Origin: CAYSWV01 sp964434865
GTDB taxonomy: Bacteria; Cyanobacteriota; Cyanobacteriia; Thermostichales; Thermostichaceae
NCBI GenBank assembly: GCA_964434865.1
Contig: CAYSWV010000013.1
Span: 25,858 to 89,857 of the forward strand
Length of the DNA: 64,000 nucleotides
Direction: 5' to 3'
Shown here: piece after piece, positions 1-7,164 of the stretch
How positions within the stretch are numbered: position 1 is the stretch's first letter
Layout of the letters: each line of letters begins with the position of its first letter
The notes under the pieces: generated by a model
Told to the model about the DNA's origin: nothing
Database searches by the model: none
Seen by the model: only the letters and a program-made list of their open reading frames with translations
Position numbers and translations under genes: made by a program

Positions 1-203
1 AACGATGTGATAGTCTGCAAATTTAACCGACCTAGCCCTTGAAAGAAAACTCTGATCATCAGTACGGATAACAGAACGAGCCCAGCCAGGGTTCCGATGA
101 GACAGATAATCTCAAAGATTTTTGCAATCTTTTGCCGTTTCTCGAGTTGAGGTTCGAACTTGGAGCTCAATGCATCCTCAAATCCAGGTGTTGCAGTTGT
201 CAT
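1..203 (-). CDS. pstA: Phosphate ABC transporter permease PstA (N-terminal part, cut by window edge)
   Basis: This is the first 67 codons of an open frame that runs off the left edge of the window. It begins with ATG at 203, six bases after the pstC stop on the same strand. The visible part has a hydrophilic, lysine-rich N terminus of about 28 residues, then one membrane segment (about residues 30-51). PstA pairs with PstC to form the inner-membrane channel of the PstSCAB high-affinity phosphate importer. Identity rests mainly on operon position (pstS-pstC-this gene) and topology, because the diagnostic permease loop lies outside the window. Confidence 0.8.
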   Translation of the reverse strand, partial: MTTATPGFEDALSSKFEPQLEKRQKIAKIFEIICLIGTLAGLVLLSVLMIRVFFQGLGRLNLQTITS

Positions 204-209
204 GATAGG

Positions 210-1412
210 CTACTCATAGACTTCACGGATCCGACCAGAAATAAAGCGACTGACCAAGTTCAGGGTCAACGTAATGATAAATAGGACAAAGCCTACCGCA
301 AACAACGTCTCATATTGGATGCTACCCTGCTGAGAATCTCCAAGGCTGACCTGAGCAATATAGGCTGTCATGGTGGCCATGGACTGCAAGGGATTGAGGG
401 CAGAAATAATACCATCTGTGTAAGAAACGGGCTGCTGTCCCCCTGCTACGGTCACAATCATGGTTTCACCAACAGCGCGAGAAATCCCCAGGATGATAGA
501 AGCTGTGATCCCTGAGATAGCAGCTGGAAAGACCACCCTAATAGCCACTTCCATCCTGGTAGCTCCCAAGGCATAAGCCCCATCTTTTAGTGTTTGGGGA
601 ACCGCCTTGATCGCATCTAAGCTAATCGAGCCCACCGTGGGAATAATCATCATCCCCATCATGATGCCAGCACTAAGAACATTGAAAACAGGTGTTTGAT
701 CAAAAAAGAACTGGATCACAGGTGTGACATAAAGCAAGGCAAAATAACCATACACAACCGTTGGGATCCCAGCCAAAAGCTCCACCATAGGCCGCAAGTA
801 TTTGGCGATATCGGTTGGACAGTAAAGACCCAGATAAAGGGCCGTTAGCAAGCCTAATGGAATGGCAATACTCATAGCCACTAACGAAACCATTACTGTG
901 CCATTAATTAAAGTCCAGATCCCAAACTGCTTGGTCCCAAACAGAGGCGTCCAGCGATTATCCCAGAAGAAACGCCTGAAAGAGTTACCCACTGTTGCAA
1001 AGAAGGCCCCTAATCCAGTTAACTCTGCTCTTTCAACCTCAAACTGGACTTCTAGTTCCTCAACCGAGATATCAAGACCTCTAGCAACCCTTCTAAAGGC
1101 TCGCTCCGAGTCATCTTTGTCCACAAAGGCCTTAGCAATTAAGTCTCTAATCTCATCCTGTTGAAGACCCTGCTCTGGCCCAACATCCTGAATAATATGC
1201 TCTAGGGCAACGGTATCCGTAAAACCTGGATCTGTAAAAAATTGTACAGCTACTTCCGATAGGATAAAGACAATACCGACAGTAATTAAGATGGAGAAAG
1301 CCGCACACAAAGACATGACGATACGAATAACGGTCTCACGCCTATTGCGATCTGATCGCTCTTGGAGTGCAGCAGCAACGGTTGATGGATCAAGGGTCTG
1401 CTTCGCTTGCAT
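210..1412 (-). CDS. pstC: Phosphate ABC transporter permease PstC with enlarged periplasmic loop
   Basis: PstC is an inner-membrane permease of the phosphate importer. The protein has 400 residues, against roughly 300-320 for a typical PstC. A first membrane helix (about 30-55) is followed by a long hydrophilic stretch (about 60-150), and then the usual five-helix permease core. The core includes the ATPase-contact loop, around DAIKAVPQTLKDGAYALGAT. The insertion between helices 1 and 2 is charged and predicted helical (for example IRDLIAKAFVDKDDSERAF) and should face the periplasm. It lies between pstS upstream and pstA downstream on one strand. The N-terminal ATG at 1412 is the only plausible start. 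Confidence 0.95.
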   Translation of the reverse strand: MQAKQTLDPSTVAAALQERSDRNRRETVIRIVMSLCAAFSILITVGIVFILSEVAVQFFTDPGFTDTVALEHIIQDVGPEQGLQQDEIRDLIAKAFVDKDDSERAFRRVARGLDISVEELEVQFEVERAELTGLGAFFATVGNSFRRFFWDNRWTPLFGTKQFGIWTLINGTVMVSLVAMSIAIPLGLLTALYLGLYCPTDIAKYLRPMVELLAGIPTVVYGYFALLYVTPVIQFFFDQTPVFNVLSAGIMMGMMIIPTVGSISLDAIKAVPQTLKDGAYALGATRMEVAIRVVFPAAISGITASIILGISRAVGETMIVTVAGGQQPVSYTDGIISALNPLQSMATMTAYIAQVSLGDSQQGSIQYETLFAVGFVLFIITLTLNLVSRFISGRIREVYE

Positions 1413-1454
1413 GGTTGATACGGAAGTTTGAGTACCGCCTTAAAGTTTTACAAA

Positions 1455-1522
1455 AACTGCCTAGAAGGGCAAGAAAGAGTAGATTAAATTTACTCAAACA
1501 TCTTACCGAGTTCCAGGCAGTT
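1455..1522 (-). terminator. Inverted repeat between pstS and pstC (possible attenuator)
   Basis: AACTGCCT and AGGCAGTT (1455-1462 and 1515-1522) can pair across a roughly 50-base loop. On the transcribed minus strand the distal arm runs into TTTTTG. A partial terminator here would leave more pstS message than permease message, as is common for binding-protein operons. The loop is long, so this is only a candidate. Confidence 0.3.
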
Positions 1523-1581
1523 ATAGAGTGATCTAGAGTTTGCTCAGACTCCGATCGAGCCATGAAGAGCAGCTCAAGCGT

Positions 1582-2562
1582 TTACTGGAACAATTCATCA
1601 ATAGGAGTTCCAGGGGCTACACCTGAGAAGATGCTGCCAGTCTCAATGCCAGCTACTTTTTCCCGAGCAGTCTCATAAACAGAATCAGGTAGAGCAATGT
1701 AGCCTACTTCAGAAGAAGCTTCAGCAGCTACGTCCAGGTAGTAGTCAACAAACTCTTTAACTGAAGGCTTAGCTAGAGATGTGGCTCGTACATAGATGAA
1801 CAAAGGACGAGACAACGGTGCATAGGTGCCATCCTTAACGGTTGCAGTACTAGGCGCAACACAGCCGCCACCACCATCAATCGCTAAGACGTCAAGCTTA
1901 TCTGCGTTTTCTTCGAAGTAAGCTAAACCGAAGAATCCAAGTGCACCAGGGGTACTGGAGACACCGGTCACGATGACGTTGTCATCTTCACTAGGTGTGA
2001 AGTCAGTCCGGATATCATCTTCATCTAAGATCGCTTCGTTGAAGTAGTCGAATGTACCTGAGTCAGTTCCAGGACCAAACAAAGCCAGAGATGTGTCAGG
2101 GAAGCTACTGTCAACATCGCTCCAGTTAGTAATGGAACCCTCAGCATCAACATTCCACATGGTGTTGAGCTGCTCAACAGTCATACACTCAGGAACATCA
2201 GCATCTTTACCCACTACAACAGCTAGGCCGTCAAAAGCAACGGGCAGCTCAACGAAGTTGATCCCATTTTCTGTGCAAGTATCGATCTCACCCTGCTTGA
2301 TGGGACGAGAGGCGTTAGAGATATCAGTCTCACCAGCACAGAACTTCTTCATACCACCGCCAGTACCGCTAGTAGCAACGGATACATTGACGTCAGCATT
2401 AACAGACTTGAACTTTTCTGCAACCGCAATAGAGATGGGGGCAACAGTACTTGATCCATCAACTACTACGGCGTCGTCTTGAGCAGATGCATTTCCAGCT
2501 GTCAGGGTGATAGAAGCAGCCAACAAAGCAAATGCGGGAGCAAACGTTTTCTTGAGGCTCAT
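1582..2562 (-). CDS. pstS: Periplasmic phosphate-binding protein PstS
   Basis: This is the periplasmic phosphate receptor that delivers phosphate to PstC/PstA. It has a Sec signal peptide (MSLKKTFAPAFALLAAS, cleavage near ASA-QDD), then the phosphate-binding motif DGSSTV near the mature N terminus, the SRPI segment, and GTDSGTFDYF. The frame is open up to an ATG at 2595. However, AAGGAGA sits seven bases before the ATG at 2562, which also gives a clean signal peptide, so 2562 (326 residues) is preferred. It is the first gene of pstS-pstC-pstA. Expression under phosphate limitation is expected for the family. Confidence 0.95.
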   Translation of the reverse strand: MSLKKTFAPAFALLAASITLTAGNASAQDDAVVVDGSSTVAPISIAVAEKFKSVNADVNVSVATSGTGGGMKKFCAGETDISNASRPIKQGEIDTCTENGINFVELPVAFDGLAVVVGKDADVPECMTVEQLNTMWNVDAEGSITNWSDVDSSFPDTSLALFGPGTDSGTFDYFNEAILDEDDIRTDFTPSEDDNVIVTGVSSTPGALGFFGLAYFEENADKLDVLAIDGGGGCVAPSTATVKDGTYAPLSRPLFIYVRATSLAKPSVKEFVDYYLDVAAEASSEVGYIALPDSVYETAREKVAGIETGSIFSGVAPGTPIDELFQ

Positions 2563-3023
2563 GAACATTCTCCTTCTAGGTTTGGATGTGTCCATTAAAA
2601 TCTGAACACTTGACCAGACGTGTTATGACCTTAAAGGTTCCACTTAAGCCGCCTATCTACCCATGATTATGATCAACACAATCGCCTGTGATCCAAGAAA
2701 TGGAGTCCTTGAAAAGAATACCTGAGTGTGATCCAGTACAGGTTAAATTCAGCTTATGGCTATGCTAAAGATTAGTCGATTCAACCCTAATTCAATCCTG
2801 AAAGGTCCAGATCAGCTGAAAAATAAGCGACTCTAAGTCTAGCCATATAGGTGGTGATTAATAGGTGATCAGTAGGTGGCGATCAGGTTTGCGGTTGCTT
2901 GAATCTAGACTAAGACTTGGACTCCTGAGTCAAAAGTGTCAGGATAGTTTGGAGTCAATGAGCGTTCAAGGGTCTCAGAGCTTAGGTCTGTTGTTTGTGA
3001 TCAGGTATGGAGTTTAGCAGAGA
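2563..3023. other. Divergent intergenic region pstS/chrA
   Basis: About 460 bases with no convincing gene on either strand. It must hold the promoters for leftward pstS and rightward chrA. The only patterned part is the TTAA-containing stretch at 2629-2650. Near 2860-2895 there are degenerate short repeats around GGTGATCAG. Confidence 0.6.
2629..2650 (-). promoter_or_regulatory. Candidate Pho-box-like repeats upstream of pstS
   Basis: On the plus strand, CTTAAAGG (2630-2637) and CTTAAGCC (2643-2650) are two imperfect copies of the cyanobacterial Pho-box pattern (PyTTAAPyPyT/A). They lie about 70-90 bases upstream of the pstS start. Classical boxes are three direct repeats spaced 11 bases apart. 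These are spaced 13 bases apart and each is partly palindromic, so PhoB/SphR binding is only a suggestion. Confidence 0.3.
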
Positions 3024-4229
3024 ATGAATCGATTCTGGGAACTTGTCAAAGTCTTTGCACGGTTGGGCACCGTTGGGTTTGGCGGTCCCCAGGCTCACAT
3101 TGCTATGCAAAACGATGAGGCTGTCGTTCGCCGCCAATGGTTAACCCCCGAGCAATTTAGTGAAGGGATCGCCATTTGTGAGATGCTGCCCGGTCCTGCT
3201 TCAACTCAACTGGGTATCTACATTGGCTATTTGCGGGGGGGCTATCTGGGGGCTTTAGTGGCTGGGATTGCCTTCATCGCGCCAGCTTATCTGATTGTTG
3301 TACTCTTATCCTGGATCTATTTCAAATTTCAAACGGTACCTCAATGGCAGGCTATCTTTACAGGTATTGCACCCGTCGTCGTAGCGGTTATCCTCGCTTT
3401 TTGCTGGAAGCTGGGCCGCAAAACGATTAAAGATGGGTATCGCGCTGGCATTGCAATCGGGGTGTTTGCAGCAACTGTATTGCCTCACTATTGGAGTTTG
3501 ATGCCTCGGATATCTACAGTGTGGCTCTTTATTATGGCCGCTATCATTGGCCTGATCTTGTTTGGTCCTAAAGGATGGGGGCGCTCACCGGATTTACGGG
3601 CCCACTGGTTACTGGGATGGATCTTAACAACAGCCCCAGCCGATTGGATAGCCACGGTGAGCTTTTGGGGGTGGCCTGAGCTGCAGAGTCAATTTTGGCC
3701 GCTGTGCTTGTTTTTTCTCAAAGTGGGTAGTGCTGTTTTTGGAGGTGGTTTAGTGATCATCCCTTTTATCCAGGGCGAAGTAGTGGATCAATTAGGATGG
3801 CTGACTGAATCAGAATTTATTGATGGTGTTGCGATTGGCCAACTCTCCCCAGGTCCTGTCGTGCTAACAGCTGCCTTTATTGGCTATAAAGTGGCCGGTC
3901 TGATGGGATCGCTAGTAGCCACTGTGTCTATTTTTGCACCATCTTTTGGCTTTATTATGGTGGCCAGTCCTTTAATGCATCGAGGGCGGCAAAATGCTTG
4001 GGTTAAAGGGGCTCTACAAGGGATCACCCCTGCAGCCTTAGGGGCTATTGCTGGAGCCGCGATTCCAATGGGGCAACAAGCGCTACTCCATGAAGCCTGG
4101 GTTGTGACAGGGTGCTCAGTGCTGATTTTAGCAGGTAGCTTAGTGGGGTTGCTCCGGTATAAACTGCCTACGTGGCAGTTAGTGCCTGCTGGAGCCATTG
4201 CCGGTATTCTAATCGGTCAGCTTGTCTGA
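3024..4229 (+). CDS. chrA: Chromate transporter, CHR family (two-domain form)
   Basis: An inner-membrane transporter of the CHR family. Characterised members export chromate, but many homologues have unknown anion substrates. The 401 residues contain two homologous halves. The first has VGFGGPQAHI and LPGPASTQLG (about residues 18-60). The second has SAVFGGGLVIIPF and QLSPGPVVLTAAFIG (about 240-285). About ten to twelve hydrophobic segments are visible. It is read away from pstS, and its last 21 bases overlap the end of the opposite CPBP gene. No chrB regulator is adjacent. Confidence 0.9.
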   Translation: MNRFWELVKVFARLGTVGFGGPQAHIAMQNDEAVVRRQWLTPEQFSEGIAICEMLPGPASTQLGIYIGYLRGGYLGALVAGIAFIAPAYLIVVLLSWIYFKFQTVPQWQAIFTGIAPVVVAVILAFCWKLGRKTIKDGYRAGIAIGVFAATVLPHYWSLMPRISTVWLFIMAAIIGLILFGPKGWGRSPDLRAHWLLGWILTTAPADWIATVSFWGWPELQSQFWPLCLFFLKVGSAVFGGGLVIIPFIQGEVVDQLGWLTESEFIDGVAIGQLSPGPVVLTAAFIGYKVAGLMGSLVATVSIFAPSFGFIMVASPLMHRGRQNAWVKGALQGITPAALGAIAGAAIPMGQQALLHEAWVVTGCSVLILAGSLVGLLRYKLPTWQLVPAGAIAGILIGQLV

Positions 4230-5129
4230 GGATCGGGTTAACCCAAACCAGAGATAACCAAAGGCCACCGCCCTAATCAAAAAATTTAGCACAATAGCGG
4301 TAGCATCCACCTGATCGACTGTCAGTAAGGCTGGGGTTTCTAGTGTTGCGTTTTCATAGGTTATTAGTAGAGCTGGGAACAAGTTATTAGCGGCGTGTAA
4401 TCCAATGGCTAGCTCCAGTCGATCATCTTTAAGGGTGATCCAGGCTGTCAAATAGCCGAAACAAAGATAGAAGAGGGTCAAAGGTAACCATCCATAGCTC
4501 AGCTCAGGGTTACCTAGATGTGGCACTAAAAAAATAAAACTTGAAATTGAACATAGCAACCAAGTTTTTCGAGTTAAGAGTCCCAAGCCCTGGATCACAT
4601 ATCCTCGAAAAAACAATTCTTCAGTTGTGGTTTGAATTGGTGTTAGTAGTACAATAAAGCCCAGGAATTTGAACCACTCTGATCCATGACTTGTGAAGCG
4701 AAGCCAATCTGGATCTTGGAGCAAAGCTAGGAGTACAGGCACAACCATTAAAATAAACCAGACGCCTAAGCTTTTCAGAACTCGCAAGTATTGGATCGAG
4801 GCCTGATAACTAATTAAAGTGAGTAGAGATCTACGATGAACTAGAGTCATGACCAACCATAATCCCAAGAGCCAAAACCCAAACGGCAGATGAATCACAA
4901 TGTAGTTGAGTAAAGGATCGATGATTTCAAATTGCGCTTCAGTTTGAATAGCTAATCCAGTTTCTAGTAAGGTGGTTAGGAGCATGATGGAACCCGTCAT
5001 CCACACGGTCAGAATTAGAGTAATGCCCATAACATACCGCCACCACTCGTTTTGGCCTAAGTCAGTGGCATCTAAATAGGATTGCTGTAGCTTCATAGGG
5101 TGAAGGATCCGGTTAAAACTAACATTCAA
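4209..5129 (-). CDS. CPBP family intramembrane metalloprotease
   Basis: A polytopic membrane protein of the CPBP/Abi (CAAX protease-like) family. The 306 residues contain about seven or eight hydrophobic helices. The catalytic signature EELFFRGY (EExxxR type) is near residue 165, with later histidines in VPHLGNP and LAIGLHAANN, as expected for an intramembrane metalloprotease. The substrate is unknown. The second methionine (5096, MKLQQSY) is a plausible alternative start because neither ATG has a clear ribosome site. The 3' end overlaps chrA convergently. Confidence 0.85.
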   Translation of the reverse strand: MNVSFNRILHPMKLQQSYLDATDLGQNEWWRYVMGITLILTVWMTGSIMLLTTLLETGLAIQTEAQFEIIDPLLNYIVIHLPFGFWLLGLWLVMTLVHRRSLLTLISYQASIQYLRVLKSLGVWFILMVVPVLLALLQDPDWLRFTSHGSEWFKFLGFIVLLTPIQTTTEELFFRGYVIQGLGLLTRKTWLLCSISSFIFLVPHLGNPELSYGWLPLTLFYLCFGYLTAWITLKDDRLELAIGLHAANNLFPALLITYENATLETPALLTVDQVDATAIVLNFLIRAVAFGYLWFGLTRSSDKLTD

Positions 5130-5281
5130 GTTAAACTATGACTTCAGATCCACTTGAGTGTATTTTGATCAAGCCTGTTTTGAAATCTATCCTCATACCC
5201 CATCATCAACATAGTTTTTGGAGCGAACAACATGATACGCTTTGTCCCAGATTAAGTTTGTTCTCTCTAGAGGGTCCATCT

Positions 5282-5803
5282 GTGATTGATCTGTCGCTTA
5301 TTCCGGCTCAACCCAAGCCTGGTGTACTCAATGTCTTAATTGAAATTCCGGGCGGGAGCAAAAACAAGTATGAGTTTGATAAAGACATGGGGGCTATGGC
5401 GCTTGATCGGGTGTTGTACTCCTCAGTGGTTTATCCCTGCGACTATGGTTTTATCCCCAATACTCTAGCAGGTGATGGTGATCCTTTAGATGGTTTAGTC
5501 CTGATGGATCAACCCACCTTTCCAGGTTGCGTGATTCCCGCTCGACCTTTAGGCATGCTTGAGATGATCGATGGCGGTGATCCAGATGAAAAATTACTCT
5601 GTGTCCCAGTCAAAGATCCCCGCTATGCCAATGTTAAGCAGTTATCTGATATTGCTCAACATCGTTTGGATGAAATTGCTGAGTTTTTTGGCACTTATAA
5701 GCGACTGGAGAAAAAAGAAACCATCATCCAAGGCTGGAAAGATCTAGACGCTACCACTAAAGTGATTGAGGCTAGCCTACAAGCCTATCAAGCCAACTCC
5801 TGA
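5282..5803 (+). CDS. ppa: Soluble inorganic pyrophosphatase (family I)
   Basis: Hydrolyses pyrophosphate to two phosphates, pulling biosynthetic reactions forward in the cytoplasm. The conserved core starts DLSLIPAQPKPGVLNVLIEI and includes the signature GDGDPLDGLV with its metal-binding aspartates. The frame is open from an ATG at 5138. The first 48 residues of that reading have no counterpart in the roughly 170-residue family, and a GTG at 5282 preceded by AGAGGG fits the family start, giving 173 residues. A strong hairpin follows the stop. Confidence 0.93.
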   Translation: MIDLSLIPAQPKPGVLNVLIEIPGGSKNKYEFDKDMGAMALDRVLYSSVVYPCDYGFIPNTLAGDGDPLDGLVLMDQPTFPGCVIPARPLGMLEMIDGGDPDEKLLCVPVKDPRYANVKQLSDIAQHRLDEIAEFFGTYKRLEKKETIIQGWKDLDATTKVIEASLQAYQANS

Positions 5804-5816
5804 GTGTAACTGTTTT

Positions 5817-5866
5817 AAGATCCCTCAAGCTCTCGGGCCAGACTAGCCATCGTCTTGGGGGATCTT
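5817..5866 (+). terminator. Hairpin after ppa (possible terminator)
   Basis: AAGATCCCTCAAG (5817-5829) pairs over 13 positions, one a G-T wobble, with CTTGGGGGATCTT (5854-5866). A shorter GGC/GCC pairing is possible inside the loop. It lies between the convergent ppa and the nuclease-fold gene, where a bidirectional terminator is expected. There is no T-run, so the mechanism is uncertain. Confidence 0.5.
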
Positions 5867-5913
5867 GAGATGGGTCATGGAAAAATAGCTTGTTTGAAGC
5901 TTAGTTGACCACT

Positions 5914-6777
5914 TTAATGGCTCAGTGCATCCCATTGATCTAACTGATGCCGCAGATCACTCACCTGGGCTTGTGTCACTTCTAACGTCTTTTGCAGGTC
6001 TTGAGCTTTCTGATGAAACCGTTTCTTCTCCACTAAGGCTTGTTTAGCTAGATCTTCTTCATTTTGCTGCATGGCTTGCTCGGCTCGTTGAAACCACTCA
6101 TCAGCTTTCATCTGAGCTTCGGCATAGTCTCGTTCTAGCTGCTTTTGAGTGGCCAGAGTTGTAGTCAATGTTTCCTGGAGTTGTTTGTTAGAGACTTTGC
6201 GTGGAGTGGCTGGCTTGGCAACGTGCTTCCGCTTCATCGCCCTGATGGCTCCCATAACTAGCAAAGCTCCCCCTACTCCAATCGCGGGTCCAGTCCAGTT
6301 GGGTAAGGGAGTGGGAGGCGGTGCATAGAGACCGTTACCTTGAGCAATAGCTTGAGTTTCAGCATAGTCATAGGCCGCGCTTTTACCTGGTGGAATCTGC
6401 CAGGGGGTCTCGACCAAGCCAGCTTCTAGCATTTGCAAATTGACCATCACACCATCAGCGGAGAGGTAACCATAATGGATATCACCCAGCCGGAAAGCAG
6501 GTTCAAAGGTCACTAAAGTCCCTGCGGGTACTAACTGGTTTAAGTGGTCGGTCGCTGCAAGATCCCAATTTCCGTCTAACGGAGGTCGAATATAGGCTAG
6601 ATTCACAATCAATTGCTGTCCATTAAAATCAACCAGCAAATGATCACCATCTAAGATGTCAATGACAACACCCTCTAAAGTTTGGGCCTGGACGGATGTT
6701 GCAAAGGCTAACACTGACATCGATACCAGAGATCCCCTTAGGACGGGGTTGATCAACCTGTTGTGTTGTTTAACCAT
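5914..6777 (-). CDS. Exported SNase-fold protein with transmembrane helix and PspA-like coiled coil
   Basis: 287 residues in four parts: a signal peptide (1-31, ending VQAQ), a staphylococcal-nuclease-like domain (about 34-152), a membrane helix (about 163-180), and a helical tail (about 195-285). The nuclease fold keeps the DGD of the calcium site (residues 43-45) and the MVNLQMLEAGLV helix. The stretch equivalent to R35, D40 and E43 reads VNLAYIRPP, and the R87 region reads GDIHYGYLS, so catalytic residues are missing. The tail, around RAEQAMQQNEEDLAKQALVE, resembles PspA/IM30 membrane-stress proteins. It is probably a catalytically dead surface-binding or membrane-scaffold protein; the function is unknown. 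Confidence 0.8.
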   Translation of the reverse strand: MVKQHNRLINPVLRGSLVSMSVLAFATSVQAQTLEGVVIDILDGDHLLVDFNGQQLIVNLAYIRPPLDGNWDLAATDHLNQLVPAGTLVTFEPAFRLGDIHYGYLSADGVMVNLQMLEAGLVETPWQIPPGKSAAYDYAETQAIAQGNGLYAPPPTPLPNWTGPAIGVGGALLVMGAIRAMKRKHVAKPATPRKVSNKQLQETLTTTLATQKQLERDYAEAQMKADEWFQRAEQAMQQNEEDLAKQALVEKKRFHQKAQDLQKTLEVTQAQVSDLRHQLDQWDALSH

Positions 6778-7164
6778 AGAATTTAGGTGCTTACAGCTAT
6801 AGGACAGTATTCAACAAGTAACCACACTCAAAAACCAAGTGTTGTGTCTGTTGTAGCACTCCTTTACCGAACTCATCAGGATCTAAGCATGGTCTAGTCT
6901 GACTTCAGATCTATTCTATAAGTTTGATCTATCAGTTTAAAGGATGAGGCTCAATAGAGCTAGCTAGCTTTGAATATTATTCGGGTTGATGAATGCACAG
7001 TTATTGTAGACTTGTAGGAGGGTTGAATACTCCTTTAAACCTTGACTTCGCACTAATCTATGCTTGACTTAGCTCATTGTTAGCTTAATCATCATGTTAG
7101 CTTAATCATCAATTGGGTCAGGCTCTAGAAAACTATTGATCTAGGCGATTGATCGTGATCTAGG
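6778..7164. other. Intergenic region with a 17-bp tandem duplication
   Basis: About 390 bases without a gene, between the end of the chemotaxis operon and the start of the nuclease-fold gene, both on the minus strand. It contains a perfect two-copy tandem repeat TGTTAGCTTAATCATCA at 7078-7094 and 7095-7111, and near 7135-7175 degenerate repeats around GATCTAGG. It should hold the promoter of the nuclease-fold gene; no clear promoter box was seen. Confidence 0.6.
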
